From the NCBI RefSeq assembly GCF_030272615.1, contig NC_081413.1, forward strand, positions 448,984,538-449,048,537: a stretch of DNA of 64,000 nt, given 5' to 3'. Position 1 is the stretch's first letter. Every line of letters starts with the position of its first letter. The position numbers and the translations under genes are program-made. The DNA is from Cryptomeria japonica. Lineage: Eukaryota > Streptophyta > Pinopsida > Cupressales > Cupressaceae. The notes beneath the pieces were generated by a model that saw only the letters and a list, made by a program, of their open reading frames with translations, had not been told where the DNA came from and ran no database searches. Below, piece after piece: positions 32,153 through 45,025 of the stretch.

Positions 32153-33571
32153 TGTTGGCATTTCCATGAACATTGCATTAAGGATTTGTTATGTTGTCAT
32201 TGATGTCAATTAATCGGTAATGATATTATTGTAATATTGTTTTGTAATTGGTAGGAAGAGCTAGTGAAGGGAACTGTAACCGGTAGGTGAGTTTGTGGAG
32301 TGAATCGATATTTCTAAGTATTGGAGAGTTGAACCAGTAAACCTACCTGTTGATATGATAAACCCTAATCGATTAATTTTGGTGAATTGGATGTATTGGT
32401 TTATGATCTGATGAGGAGGAGTAATGATTATGACATGTATGCATATTGTATCAAGAGAGTTTCAAAGTATTTTTGATGCATCTAGATAATAAATTTTATC
32501 TTGGGAATGAGAAAGTATATTGCATGTAATGCAAACGCATGATGAGTTACGAATTTTGATGAAGCAGTGATCAATAAGTGACCGAGGCTATCTTGAATGA
32601 TGTGTAGAGATTGTTATGTAATCCAACAGTCATACTTGAACCAACTTGTTTGTAATCTCTATGAGAGAGTTAGGTTTTTGTTGTGTTACCAACCTATTGA
32701 TTTGTTTATAAGGTCGATGAGCTATTTTGTTTCAGAATTGGCAAAGTTCTAGTTGAGTGTGTGGTTGCCAAACTAGATGATGTATCTACAGTTTGTGTAA
32801 AGGCAGATAGGAGCATGAAAAGGATTTGAACAAGCAATTTTAGTGATATTCAAATAGATCAACAAACTCATGTTGTTTTCTAACAATTACAACAGTTAAA
32901 ATCCCTTAACTGGGTAATCTCTAACAAGCTTAGTGTTATTCAAATCGTCTAACTAGGTGGTCAATTATCTTGGATTTAAAATCCTCTACCAAGGTTACTC
33001 CTCATAGGGTATTGCTTCTAATAGAGAATTATAATCAATCCCTTAATTGGGTGGTCCCTAAAAGGATCTATTCTTAACATGACTTTTTGTAAAGCTTTAA
33101 CAGGGTTGGCTTCTAACAGGGAAAACTTCAAAAGAGTTTAGATAGTTAACTTGTGAGTCTCATCTCACCATGGTTTTTACCATTTGGGTTTCCATGACAA
33201 AAATATTGTGTCAAGTGGTGAATTTTTTTGTTGTTATGTTTAATAAGGTTGAATTGCTTAACTACTTAATCTACTTTGATAAGTCATGTTAACCGAGAGC
33301 AATCTGAAATAAGGTTTTACTTATGTCAGTAATGTATTTAAATGTTTATGAGTTTCAAGTTGTTTACTATTAATCTGTTGTTACAGTCAACCAGTTTATC
33401 TTGATAATGACATTGCATTTATAGTTTAGTGGTTTAACTTGTCAGTTTATAGTTTCCCTTGAGAGGTTGATTTTGAGAGTGGTCAAAGTTTATATCAGTT
33501 TTTCTATCTACTGATTCACTTGCCCCCCCCTTACTAGTTTACCGGATCCTTATTCTTTCATCATACCATCA
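32153..33571 (+). mobile_element. copia-F LTR 1 (1419 bp)
   Basis: From TGTTGGCATTTCC to ACCATCA, two bases before the primer site. It contains ACCAACCTATTG, TTTATAAGGTCGATGA (about 32704-32720), the CTAAC/GGT repeat region (32880-33130), CCATTTGGGTTTCCATG (33180-33197) and a C-run near 33525. Confidence 0.9.
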
Positions 33572-33573
33572 AT

Positions 33574-33585
33574 TGGTATCAGAGC
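33574..33585 (+). other. copia-F primer-binding site (first unit)
   Basis: TGGTATCAGAGC, complementary to initiator Met-tRNA, intact, two bases after LTR 1. Confidence 0.9.
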
Positions 33586-33641
33586 TTCTTAGGTCCTCTA
33601 AGGTCTAAGCCTAGCGGCTTGAGGTAAAGATCTTGTAGAAC

Positions 33642-34110
33642 ATGATGAAGAAGGAAGCTTCAAAGTTTAATAGAGAGAACTACCAAATATGGAGTGATAG
33701 AATGAAAATTTATATCATGAGTCTAGGAAATAAATACTGGGAACATGTTGGTACTCAATATGTTGCACCTAGTGGGATTATGACATGACCAGAAGAAAGA
33801 GAAACAAGAAAACAATCAAGCACTAGAGGCTATTATCAGTTCTTTGTTTGATGAAGAGTATGCTAATGTCCATGGTTTGGAGACTGCATATGAGGTATGG
33901 AAGAAACTTGAAGAGATTTGTAGCAGTGATGAACATGTGAAGATTGCTAAAGAAGAGAGTTTAAGAGGAAAGTTTGATGAAATCCAGATGGTGGAAGATG
34001 AGAATATCCAATAGTATGGTCAGAGGATAAAAGAGATATTTGGTGAGATTAAGAGTACTAGTGGTAAAGTGGAAGATGCCACAGTGGTTAGTAAGGTGTT
34101 GAGAACCCTG
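33642..34110 (+). pseudogene. copia-F unit 1: truncated gag
   Basis: Starts at ATG 33642 with a copia gag N-terminus (FNRENYQIWSDRMKIYI). It continues through HGLETAYEVWKKLEEI and LRGKFDEIQMVE, with a frameshift near 33800 and a TAG where Gln is expected after ENIQ. At about 34110 it jumps from the gag helix ending VLRTL straight into the pol linker before RT. The zinc knuckle, protease and integrase are absent. Unit 3 has the same junction. Confidence 0.8.
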
Positions 34111-35772
34111 AAGATAATGATCATGTTATTCTAAGGTATGTGAGACCCAATCACAATCCTTACCATATTTTTGGAGATAAGGATGTTGGAGTGTTAACTA
34201 GAAGAAGAATTAGAGAGGATTATTGCATGGTCTCCATTATTGAGCCTAGAACTGCTACGGAAGCATTTGGAGATGATCAATGTGTCAAAGCTATAGAAGA
34301 GGAGCTTGGACAAATTGAGAAGAACAATAAATGGACCCTAGTACCAATACCACTGAATAAAAATATGATAGGTACTAAGTGGGTATTCAGGAACAAGCTG
34401 AATGAAAATGGTATTGTAGTCCACAACAAAGCTAGATTGGTTTGAAAAGGTTATGCATAGGAAGAAGGAGAATAATATGGTGAGACTTTTGAACCAGTTG
34501 CTAGACTAGAAGGTGCAGAACTTTACTTGCATTTGCAACACATAAGGGATTCAACTTATATCAGATGGATGTGAAGTCAGTATTTTTTAATGGAATACTG
34601 GAAGAAGTATAAACTAAGAAACCAGATGGTTATGCTCTGACTGATGAAAAAGACATGGTATGGAAGTTGCCCAACACATTATATGGATTAAAGAAAGCAC
34701 CAAGAGCATGGTATGAAAGGATTCATTCACACTGGATGAAGATAGGTTTTCAGAGAACCAGTGAAGATAGCAACATATATCTCAAACATGAAGGAGATAA
34801 GATACTAGTTAGTGAAATGTTTGTAGGTGATATCATATTTGGAGGTTATGATGACATGAGCAATGACTTTGCAAATGAAATGAAAAGTGATTTTGAAATG
34901 TCTCTAGTGGAAGAGATGAAAAATTTCATAGGCTTGCAAATTCAACAAATGAAGAGTGGTATTTTTATCACACAGTCTAAGTATGTGAAAGAGGTATTAA
35001 AGACATTTGGTATGAGTGATTGTAAACCAGTTGGGACACCAATGGTTACAAGTTGTAAATTATCTAGAGAAGATGAAGCCACATGTATTGATGAAAAGGA
35101 GTATACATCAATGATTTGGAAACTGCACTATTTGTTCACAACATACAAGATATAGCTCATGCAGTTGATCTAGTTGCTAGATTTCAGAAGAATCCAAAGG
35201 AAACACATTTGATAGCAACCAAGAGGATATTCAGATATTTAAAAGGCACTATTGACTATGGATTATGGTATCCATATGAAGGTAACTTTGATTTGAAGGT
35301 GTACAAAGATGTAGACTAGGAAGGTAATGTTGATGATAGGAAAAGCACAACTAGTGGAGCATTCTTTCTTGGAAGAAGACTTGTTTCATGGAGTAGCAAG
35401 AAGTAGAGTTGTATATCACAGTCTACTGCTGAAGTTGAGTATGTTGCAGCTTATATGAATTGTACCCAGGCTATCTAGATGAGGCACATTCTGGAAGGTT
35501 TCAAGATGAAGTTTACCGAACCTATAAAGATCTAATGTGACAATACCAATGCCATAAATATTTCCAAGAACCCTATTTTGCACACATGAACCAAGCATAT
35601 TGAATTGAAGTATCATTTCTTGAGGGAAAAATTATAGAGTAAATATTTGATCTTGGAGCATATTTCTACCAAGGAGAAGCTTGCAAATATCTTTACTAAA
35701 CCTATGTCCAAGACTAATTTTGGCTATCTTAGATGTCAAATAGGAGTTGTACCCCTTCATGAGGTCAATTGA
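34111..35772 (+). pseudogene. copia-F unit 1: reverse transcriptase and RNase H
   Basis: The pol linker with DKDVGVLTRRRIRED leads into RT. TKWVFRNKLNENG and MDVKSVFFNG are seen, then LYGLKKAPRAWYERI. The polymerase box reads MFVGDIIFGG, the first catalytic Asp being Gly. RNase H has TTSGAFFLGRRLVSWSSKK and then TAG where Gln is expected. NAINISKNPIL (here disturbed), KHIELKYHFLREK and a PLHEVN end with TGA at 35770-35772 follow. Frameshifts occur near 34515 and 35110. Confidence 0.83.
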
Positions 35773-36133
35773 GCATGATGTAGAGTACATCAGTCCTGAA
35801 TCTACTTGCAGAATTTTACTGCACGATTGATGCAGAGTGGAGTTATTCCATAGTGGGAGCACCAAGTTGCAAGTTGTTGATGTTGAACAATGAAGTTTCA
35901 CATCACATGTTTTACTTTCACTTTGGCATTGTTGTCAAAGGGGGAGAAGAACAAACAAGAACTATGTGATTATGGGGAGAATAATTGTATGACTGATAGA
36001 TAGAAAGTTTATAGCCACTTACTAGTTGAAGACAAGGAGATTACATGGTAAAATGTAAACTAGGATTCCTTTCACAATCATAGCATTCAATGATATTGAT
36101 ATTTTTATTACCATCAATGCCAAAGGGGGAGAT
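35773..36133 (+). other. copia-F unit 1: 3' spacer and polypurine tract
   Basis: Non-coding spacer with CTTTGGCATTGTTGTCAAAGG near 35921-35941 and CAATGCCAAAGGGGGAGAT at its end. The tract AAAGGGGGAGAT (36122-36133) abuts LTR 2. Confidence 0.82.
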
Positions 36134-37459
36134 TGTTGGCATTTGCATGAAGATTGCATTAATGATTTTTATGTTGTCATTGATGTCAATTAACCGGTAA
36201 TGATATTTTTGTAATATTGTTTTGTAACCAATAGGAAGAGCTAGTGAAGGGAACTGTAAGCCATAGGTGAGTTTGTGGAGTGAACCGGTAAACTCTAACT
36301 GTTGATTTGATAAACCCTAACCAATTAAGTTTGGTAAATTGGTTGTATTAGTTTATGATCCGATGATGAGTAGTAATGATTATGACATGTATGCATATTG
36401 TATGAAGAGAATTTCAAAGTGTTTTTGGTGCATTGAGATAATGGTTTTTATCTTGGGAATGAGCAAGTAAAGTGCATGTAATGCAAAATGAGTGATGAGT
36501 TATGGAGTTCAATGAAGCAGTCATCAAGGAGCAGTCGAGGCTATCTTGAATGATGTGCAAAGATTGTTATGTAATCCAATGATCATACTTGAACTGACTT
36601 GTTTGTAATATCTATGAGAGAATTAGGTTTTTGTTGTATTACCGACCTATTGATTTGTTTATAAGGTCAATGAGTTGTTTAGTTTGAGAGTTGGCAAAGT
36701 TCTAATTGAGTGTGTGGTTGCTGAACTAGATGATGAATCTGTAGTTTGTGTAAAGGCACATAGGAGCATGAAAAGGATCTGAAAAAGCAACTGTAGTGCT
36801 ATTCAAATAGATGAGAAAACTCATGTTGTTTTGTAACAATTACAGTAGTTAAAATCCCCTAACCGGGAAACCTCAAACAAGCTTAGTGTTATTCAAGTCC
36901 TCTAACCAAGTGGTCAATTAGCTTGGATTTCAAATCCTCTATTGAGGTTACTCCTCATAGGGTATTGCTTCTAACAGGGAATTAAAATCAACCCCTTAAC
37001 TGGGTGGTCCCTAATAGGATCTATTCTTAATAGGAATTTTTGTCAAGCTTTAACAAGCTTGGATCCTAATAGAGCGAACTTCAAAAGAGTTCAGATAGTT
37101 AACTTGTGAGTCTCATCTCATCATGGTTTTTCCCATTTGGGTTTCCAAGTTCAAAATATTGTGTCAAGTGGTGAATGATTTTGTGGTTATGCTTACTATG
37201 GTTGAATTGGTTAACTACTTAATCTACTTTGATAATTCATGTTAATCAACAACAATCTAAAATAAGGTTTTACTTATGTCAGTAAAGTATTTGGATGTTT
37301 ATGAGTTTCAAGTTGTTTACTATTAATCTATTGTTACAGTCAACCAGTTTATCTTGATAGTGATATTTCATTTATAGTTTAGTGGTTTAACTTGTCAGTT
37401 TATAGTTTACTTTGAGAGGTTGATTTTGAGATTGGTGAAAGTTTATATTAGTTTTTCTA
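36134..37459 (+). mobile_element. copia-F LTR 2, missing its last ~90 bases
   Basis: Colinear with LTR 1 from TGTTGGCATTTGCATG up to TTTTTCTA near 37459. It then switches to RNase H sequence inside pol. The pyrimidine-rich tail and ACCATCA end are missing. Confidence 0.87.
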
Positions 37460-37522
37460 GATGAGACACATTCTGGAACCTAGGCTATCTAGATGAGACA
37501 CATTTTTGAAGGTTTCAAGATG
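37457..37522 (+). repeat. 32 bp tandem duplication at a recombination junction
   Basis: CTAGATGAGACACATT occurs at 37457 and again at 37489, 32 bases apart, exactly where LTR 2 joins pol. LTR sequence has CTATCTACTG and pol has CTATCTAGATG at this place, so the breakpoint lies in shared CTATCTA bases. Confidence 0.75.
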
Positions 37523-37786
37523 AAGTTTACAAAACCTGTAAAGATCTTATGTGACAATTCCATTGCCATAAATGTTTCAAACAACCCTATTTTGCATGCA
37601 CGAACCAAGCATATTGAATTGAATTATCATTTCTTGAGGGAAAAAGTGCAGGGTAAAGATTTGATCTTGGAACATATTTCTACCAAGGAGAAGCTTGCAG
37701 ATATCTTTACTAAACCTCTACCTAAGACTAATTTTGACTATGTTAGAAGTTAGCTAGGGGTTCTACCCCTTCATGAGGTCAATTGA
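37460..37786 (+). pseudogene. copia-F unit 2: RNase H C-terminus only
   Basis: Open fragment with MRHIFEGFKMKFTKPVKILCDN, INVSNNPILHARTKHIELNYHF, EHISTKEKLADIFTKPLPK, then a TAG after YVRS, and PLHEVN with TGA at 37784-37786. Everything upstream (LTR tail, primer site, gag, RT) is missing from this unit. Confidence 0.82.
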
Positions 37787-38115
37787 CCATTATGTAGAGT
37801 ACATCATTCCTGGAGCTACTTGCAAAAATTTACAGCACGATTGATGTAGAGTGGAGTTATTCCACCGGGGGAGCATCAAATTGCTGGTTATTTATGTTGA
37901 ATAGTGAAGTTTAACATTGCATTTTTTACTTTCACCTTGGCATTGTTCTCAAATGGGGAGAAGAAATGCATGAGTGACAGATAGAATGTCTATAAATAGT
38001 TACCAGCTGAAGACAAGGAAAGTACATGGTAAAAGGTAAACCAAGATTCCTATTCACAATCATAGCAATCAATGGTATTGATATTTGTATAGCCAACAAT
38101 GCCAAAGGGGGAGAT
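37787..38115 (+). other. copia-F unit 2: 3' spacer and polypurine tract
   Basis: Matches the unit 1 spacer. It ends with AAAGGGGGAGAT at 38104-38115, directly before LTR 3. Confidence 0.82.
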
Positions 38116-39353
38116 TGTTGGCATTTGCATGAAGATTTCATTAATGATTTGTTATGTTGGCATTGATGTCAATTAACCGGTAATGATATTGCTATAATAT
38201 TGTTTTGTAACCGGTAGGAAGAGCTAGTGAAGGGAATTATAAGTGGTAGGTGAGTTTGTGGAGTGAATCAGTATTGCTAAGTATTGGAGAGTTGAACCGG
38301 TAAACCCTACCTATTGATTTGATAAACCCTAACCAATTAAGTTTGGTGAATTGGTTGTATTGGTTTATGATCTGATGATGAGCGGTTTTGATTATGAAAT
38401 GTATGCATATTGTATGAAGAGAGTTTCAAAGTCTTTTTGGCGCTTTTAGATAAAGGTTTATGTCTTGGGAATGAGCAAGTATATTGCATGTAATGCAAAA
38501 CGTGTAATGAGTTACAAAGTTTGATGAAGCGGTGATCAAGGAGTGGTCGAGAGTATCTTGAATGATGTGCAGAGATTGTTATGTAATTTAATGGTCATAC
38601 TTGAACCGTCCTGTTTGTAATCTCTATGAGAGAATTAGGTTTTTGTTGTGTTACTGACCTATTGATTTGTTTATAAGGTCGATGATGTGTTTTATTTTAG
38701 AGTTGGTAAAGTACTAGTTGAGTGTGTGGTTGTCGAATCAAATGATGTATCCGTAGTTTGTGTAAAGGAAGATGGGAGCATGAAAAGGATATGAGCAAGA
38801 AAGTGTAGTGCTATTCAAACAAATCAGCAAAAACCTGTTGATTTCTAATAATTACAATAGTTAAAATCCCCTAAATGGGTAATCTCTAACAAGATTAGTG
38901 TTATTCAAATCCTCTAACCATGTGGTCAATTAGCTTGGATTTCAAATCCTCTACCAAGGTTACTCCTCACAGGGTATTGCTTATAATAGGGAATTATAAT
39001 CAATCCCTTAACTGGGTGGTCCCTAATAGGATCTAATCTTAATAGGAATTTTGGTAAAGCTTTACCAAGCTTGGATCCTAATAGGGTGAACTTCAAAAGA
39101 GTTTTGATAGTTAAATTGTGAGTCTCATATCACCGTGGTTTTTTCCATTTGGGTTTCCACATTAAAAATATTGTGTCAAGAGGTGAATGTTTTTGTGGTT
39201 ATGTTTACTATGGTTGAATTTCTTAACTACTTAATCTACTTTGATAAGTCATGTTAACCAACAACAATCTGAAATAAGGTTTTACTTATGTTAGTAAAGT
39301 ATTTGGATGTTTATGAGTTTCAAGTTGTTTTCTATTAATCTTTTGTTACAGTC
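38116..39353 (+). mobile_element. copia-F LTR 3, left part
   Basis: Starts TGTTGGCATTTGCATG and is colinear with LTR 1 until GTTACAGTC, where sLTR-3 is inserted. It resumes after 44291. Confidence 0.88.
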
Positions 39354-42300
39354 TGTAATGCCCGCCAAAATACCCCAGAGAATTATAGCTAAATACACAC
39401 TAATTTAAAATTTGTTTTTCAATACAACACATAACATCACTTAAGCAATGTAGCGAACACACAACAACATTTAAGCATTATGAACATAGGATAATTCACT
39501 CAAGCTATTTAAACAATTACGCAAGTAGAATACAATAAATCATTACTACTAACTCCCTAGGGTATCTCAACGCCATTACTTAATCTACCTACATAAGCAA
39601 TAAGCATTTACTTTCTTCTAGATCAATACCTCATAATCTTAATCATTATACACACATAGGTACATCATAGCAATACCTAACACTCATGATATGCAATCTA
39701 CTTAATCTTTCATTTAACATGAGATTCTATCTCTCAATGCACATCTATTTTTCTTTTCACTTAGATTCATTTTATATACCAAGTCCAAATGTTTCTATTA
39801 CCTTTAACCAACCTTTGACTATGAACATTACCATTCATATACCAAGATTAACTCTTACATTGCATTAACATATTTTCCATTTACGATTAACTTCCACATA
39901 ATCATTTATGATTCTATGCTTCTAGCATACTTATTACTTCATCATGATTCCTAAAGTACATAAGGCAATAACCACAAAGACTTCCTAAACATTTAATCCA
40001 TAGACAATTTAATTCTCATAAATTCTCTTACACTATATCAATTAATCAACAATAATTTAATTACAAATCAGGTAACTACATGAATTCAACTCAGCACAAA
40101 CTAATATAGAATATCCTAATTCCATAACCACTAATAGCATCCACCTAATGAAGATATAATCTTAAACCATAACATATGATACATTCTAATCCTTTTCTAA
40201 AAGACAAGTATTCATTTTTCCATCTACCCATACACTTACTAGAAATTTCCATTAATAAGATTAGTAATGCATTCATTAAGAATCTCCATACAATATTTTC
40301 ATAAGGAACATTCAGTCACATCCCAAAAAATTATAAGATTTCAATCCAATCATTAGATCATTGTCTATGAAGTATGATACTATACTTTCAATTTCTTTAT
40401 TCATCAAACATAAACATGTCCTAAGTTATCTTTCAATATTACTCATACTCATACATCCTTTTGAGGCATAACATTTCTTCTACTTAAAGCATTAGCTAGA
40501 GACATAATTTCAATACTATTACAATTATCATAACATTTACACCATTTCCTTTTAACATGGCTCATCAAGAATACAAAATGCATCATTGAATTCTAAACCA
40601 CAATACTTATCCACATCGCATGCATCCATTTCATCTAATATAAATGTGTTACAATATAACTCAAGGTTCATCGTTACAATTATATACCATAATCAAAACT
40701 ATCACTACAACTAGAACAACATAGTTATCTCTCATAAACATGACTTCTTTTACAACCATTACATAATAATTTCATTACATAATTCACATCATCATTTACA
40801 TTCTTTCTGAAATTATTATCCATGAACAATTTGAAGAAGCATACTCATCCACACAAGAAGAATCCAAAGACAGGAACATCCCAATGGCTAAAAAGCACAA
40901 ACCACCCAACCATGTGGAACCAAAGGAACCACCCCCCATGCTAGGAGATGACATCGGGTCCCAACACACATGCTACATCTAGGTTGACACTTAATACCAA
41001 AAGACAAGATTACAAAAACTCTCTCAAGCATGGAGCAAATACAACCAACACAAACAACCATAATAAGAAACTCCCAGAGGCTTATCAATCAACAGGGCAT
41101 GGTCATAAGATCATCAAAGGGAGCACATGTAGGAGTGGACTATAGTCGCATGGTACAAGCATCCTTACAAGGAACCTCTTGTTATGTATAAACCCCCAAG
41201 CATCCTTTCAAGGAACCTCTTGGTAAGTGACACACATGCGGAACCAACTCAACCTATGAGAGATCAAGAGAGTTTGGTTTACCATCTTCACGGTCTTCTC
41301 ATGCTTATCCTAAAATATCCTCCCTAGGATCAATTCATGAGGCTCACAACTATTCATTATCTTGTTTTAAATGAGTTATAATTACCCATCCCAGTTAATT
41401 CATTATCAATGTTATCACTTGTTTACAAATAATGGAAAACTCCAATATGCCCTGGTGGTCTAGACTTCATGCATCCTTACAAGGAACCTCATGCGAGCCT
41501 ATCTATTGTGATCCCGGTCATCACAAGGAAGCCCACTCCTCCTAACATGGTCTCAAACATGACAACACAAGAGGCTCTAGAATCATAATTATATCTGAGA
41601 ACATACATAAATCTGAAATCACAAATAATCCATATGCAAACAACAATCTCATCTCATAATCACGAAACATGTGAAAGTTAACATCATGAGAACCAAAAAT
41701 CAATGAACCTCTTGGCTAAATAAACATATCAAGGCCATAAGAAATTCCATCAAATCTGGAATGAATCATCAATTAATCTCAGCAAGGCCTATCCACTTGT
41801 TGGCTCATAATCACAAGAATCTCAATCTCTCTCTTGGCACATCAACAAGAGAGGAAATGTAAACAACTCAAATGGCATAAAATGCATACAAAACTCACTA
41901 ATAAATCATATGAAGACATCACCAATCATAAATCAACATTAGACAACATCATAAATGCCCTCAAAAACCCTTTGGTATGGGCCCAAATCCAACTGACATC
42001 AAACAGACTTCAAACTGGACAAAACCTTAAAATTACACATAATGGCGCATACGAATGATACTTTAGTGCATCAGGGTGATCTCTTAGTGCATAGGGTGAT
42101 TACCTTATCACATGTATTTATTCCTTTAGCACATAGAAAAAGGCATAAATTCTAGCAGTAAACTGCTGAAGTGCGAGATCAAGACTGGTCGAAATACAAT
42201 CAGCCAAATATGATGTATTTATACTCATTGGAATTGGCAAGAAATGAACTATACGAATATATGAACAAAATAAAATAATAAAATTTACCCAAGGAAATCT

Positions 42301-44286
42301 AATTGAAAACATAATGCAAACTTTTGGAGGAAGAACATCTCCAGCACTATCATGACTGAGGCAATACTCAACAAGCTTGAATCTAAAACATAGCAATCAT
42401 TATATATGACTCAAATAAATTTAAAAGACATTCCACATAACAAATAACATCCATACACAAGAGGATGAGTGAAATGAAAAGGGGCTAAAGTTCTGTGAGT
42501 CTCCCCTATGGTAGAGCCAAACTGGGAGCTCACAAAGACTCTCCTCTTTCCCAGATTCACAATCTCCATAAGAACTCATCTACCAGGTTAAAATCTCCTT
42601 AATATACAATAGAAAACTATTAAAATAATTCATACAAGACATATGCAAAATATTCCTCATGTCGAACATTCATGACAATGCATAGGAAGCATTATTTCTA
42701 CAAGTATAAACCAAGCAAAGAATCTAGAATCCCATGGCTACCCATTCCAAATCTAGGAAGGCTAAAGATAATTCATAAACAAAATCCCTTTTTTTCTAAC
42801 CAAATCAAACACGGAGCAAATAAGTTTCAAAACTTTGAAAGAAAAACAAGAAACCAATGGAGAGGCCTCCAACCTGCAACCTGTGTGATGGTTTGTAGTT
42901 GAAGAAGAGCTCCCACAAGCGAAACTAAAATCCAACCAAGCTCGAGCCAAAACCAAGAGTGAAGAAATCCAAAACCAAGGAAGAAACTTGCTGGAGAAAT
43001 TTCCAGAGAATCGCCAACCCAAAAAACCTCATGGGAATGAAAATAAAAAACAACAATAATCCAAAAACCCTAGCCTCAATTTTGGCCAATCAAAATATTC
43101 CATTTTGGAGTATATTTTACCAACCCACCATATAATATAATTTATTCACCCATTTTAAATTTAACCAATGAGAGTGAAGGGTAGGTAAAGTAAATAAAAT
43201 ATACTTATTCAACTAAGTGGGATTGTTTTTATTTCTTTATTTAATTTATTGTGCTCATACACCCCACTTAGGAATAAAAGTCAAGCTATTAAATAAATAT
43301 AAGCTGAAAATAAATTTAATCCAAAAGGAGATTAAAATCAAATAAACCAAAAGCAAAGAAAATAAATTAAAGAACCACATAAATATAAGATATCAAATAA
43401 ATATTAAACCATAGAAAGTCAAATAAATAATTAAATAATCAAATACCATAAAAGATTAAATCTCAAATATTAAATAAATATTAAACAACAATAAAGCTTA
43501 TCAAATATTAAAATAATCATAAAATCAATAAATGTTAATTATCAAATAAATATAAATATTAAATAATTAAATATTCAAAACTTATAAATTAAATACATTA
43601 AAATAAACATTTCTAGATAGAAAACTACACATCAAGAGCTACATAATTACTCTAACATAATCAAGTAAATCAACTGGCATAAACTTGACTCACAATACCA
43701 AAGAACCAAGCTTACTAACTGACATGGCGAATTATGCCAAGATGCTAACTACTCACGGTGAACAACTTAGACCTAGAGTATGTGAAGGGAACCCATGTCA
43801 ACTCTGAAACCACATATTACCATTGAGATAAGGACATGCTCACACCTGTGAAGCCAGGGGAGCTCGCACCTAGGAATGCCAAGAGGAATAAATGTCCAGT
43901 ACCTGCAAGTCCTACAACCACCAACAATGATACATGTATCTATATATATTACAGGCAAGCGGTAGAATTATGCAGTGGCACATCCCGCTCGCAATGACTG
44001 ATGTGACATTGATTCTCCACGAAGGCATTCAAACAATAGTCAAACATATCTCATAAGCATCTCATCAAATATAATCATGAAATAGGGTTAGTATAATCAT
44101 AATCAACATCAAATCCATGATCAATATAATCTTCCGATAATCTACAGCATAGTAAGCATATAGTATCCATCAAATCAAATGAATAATCATCAACCAAATC
44201 ATCATGAATAGTCAAGATAAGTCTATAACGCATGGAATAAAAGTGAACTATAATCAAAACAAGTCAGGTCAAGGGTGGACACTACA
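39354..44286 (-). mobile_element. sLTR-3: very long solo LTR (4933 bp), probably Ty3/gypsy
   Basis: Plus-strand ends are TGTAATGCCCGCC and GGTGGACACTACA (TG...CA; inverted termini TGTAATG versus TGTAGTG). It is flanked by CAGTC (39349-39353) and TAGTC (44287-44291), one mismatch. Both termini resemble those of the gypsy-G LTR (TGTCATGCCCAAAAT and TAGGGCCTCACA), so minus orientation and gypsy affiliation are likely. No primer site, purine tract, gag or pol was seen inside. Internal features: three GCATCCTT..CAAGGAACCTC repeats (about 41159-41490) and an AT-rich low-complexity zone (43280-43610). The short open frames inside show no family motif. Confidence 0.78.
41159..41490. repeat. Short direct repeats in sLTR-3
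   Basis: GCATCCTTACAAGGAACCTC occurs near 41159 and again near 41468, with a third variant (one base different) near 41201. The first two copies are about 42 bases apart. Confidence 0.7.
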
Positions 44287-44291
44287 TAGTC

Positions 44292-44478
44292 AATCAGTTT
44301 ATCTTGATAGTGATATTTCATTTATAGTTCAGTGGTTTAACATGTCAGTTTATAATTTACTTTGAGAGGTTGATTTTGAGATTGGTGAAAGTTTATATCA
44401 GTTTTTCTATCTACTGTTTCACCCCCCCCCCCCACTCTCAGTAGTTGAACAGATCCTTATTCTTTAATCATACCATCA
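44292..44478 (+). mobile_element. copia-F LTR 3, right part
   Basis: Resumes with the CAGTTTATCTTGATAG context of LTR 1, has a long C-run (about 44423-44434), and ends ACCATCA at 44478. Confidence 0.85.
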
Positions 44479-44480
44479 AT

Positions 44481-44492
44481 TAGTGTCAGAGC
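44481..44492 (+). other. copia-F primer-binding site (unit 3), mutated
   Basis: TAGTGTCAGAGC: two changes from TGGTATCAGAGC. It lies two bases after LTR 3. Confidence 0.8.
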
Positions 44493-44551
44493 TTCTCAGG
44501 TCCTCTAAGGTCTAAGCCTAACAACTTGAGGTAAATATCTTGTAGAACATC

Positions 44552-45025
44552 ATTAAGAAGGAATGTCCAATGTTTAATAGAGAGAACTACAAAATATGGA
44601 GTGATAGAATGAAAATTTATATCAAGAGTCTAGAAAATCAATACTAGGAACATGCTGGTACTCAATATGTTGCACCTAGTGGCATTGTGATAAATGATCA
44701 GAAGAAAGAGTAACAAGAAAACAATCAAGCATTAGAGGATATTATCAGTTCTTTGTTTGATGTAGAGTATGTTCATTTCCATGGTCTGGAGACTACATAT
44801 GAGGTGTGGAAGAAACTTGAAGAGATTTATAGCATTGATGAACATATGAAGATTGCTAAAGAAGAGAGTCTAAGAGGAAAGTTCGATGACATGCAGATGG
44901 TTGAAGGTGAGAATATCCAATAGTATGGTCAGAGGATAAGAGGGATAATTGCTGAGATTAAGAGTGTTGGTGGTAAAGTGGAAGATTCCATAGTGTTTAG
45001 TAAGGTGTTGAGAAACCTAGAATAA
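44552..45025 (+). pseudogene. copia-F unit 3: truncated gag
   Basis: Colinear with the unit 1 gag: FNRENYKIWSDRMKIYI, GLETTYEVWKKLEEI, LRGKFDDMQMVEGENIQ then TAG. The start codons are mutated (ATCATT where unit 1 has ATGATG). It ends at the same gag-to-pol-linker junction as unit 1, near 45020, so the same protease/integrase deletion is present. Confidence 0.8.
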
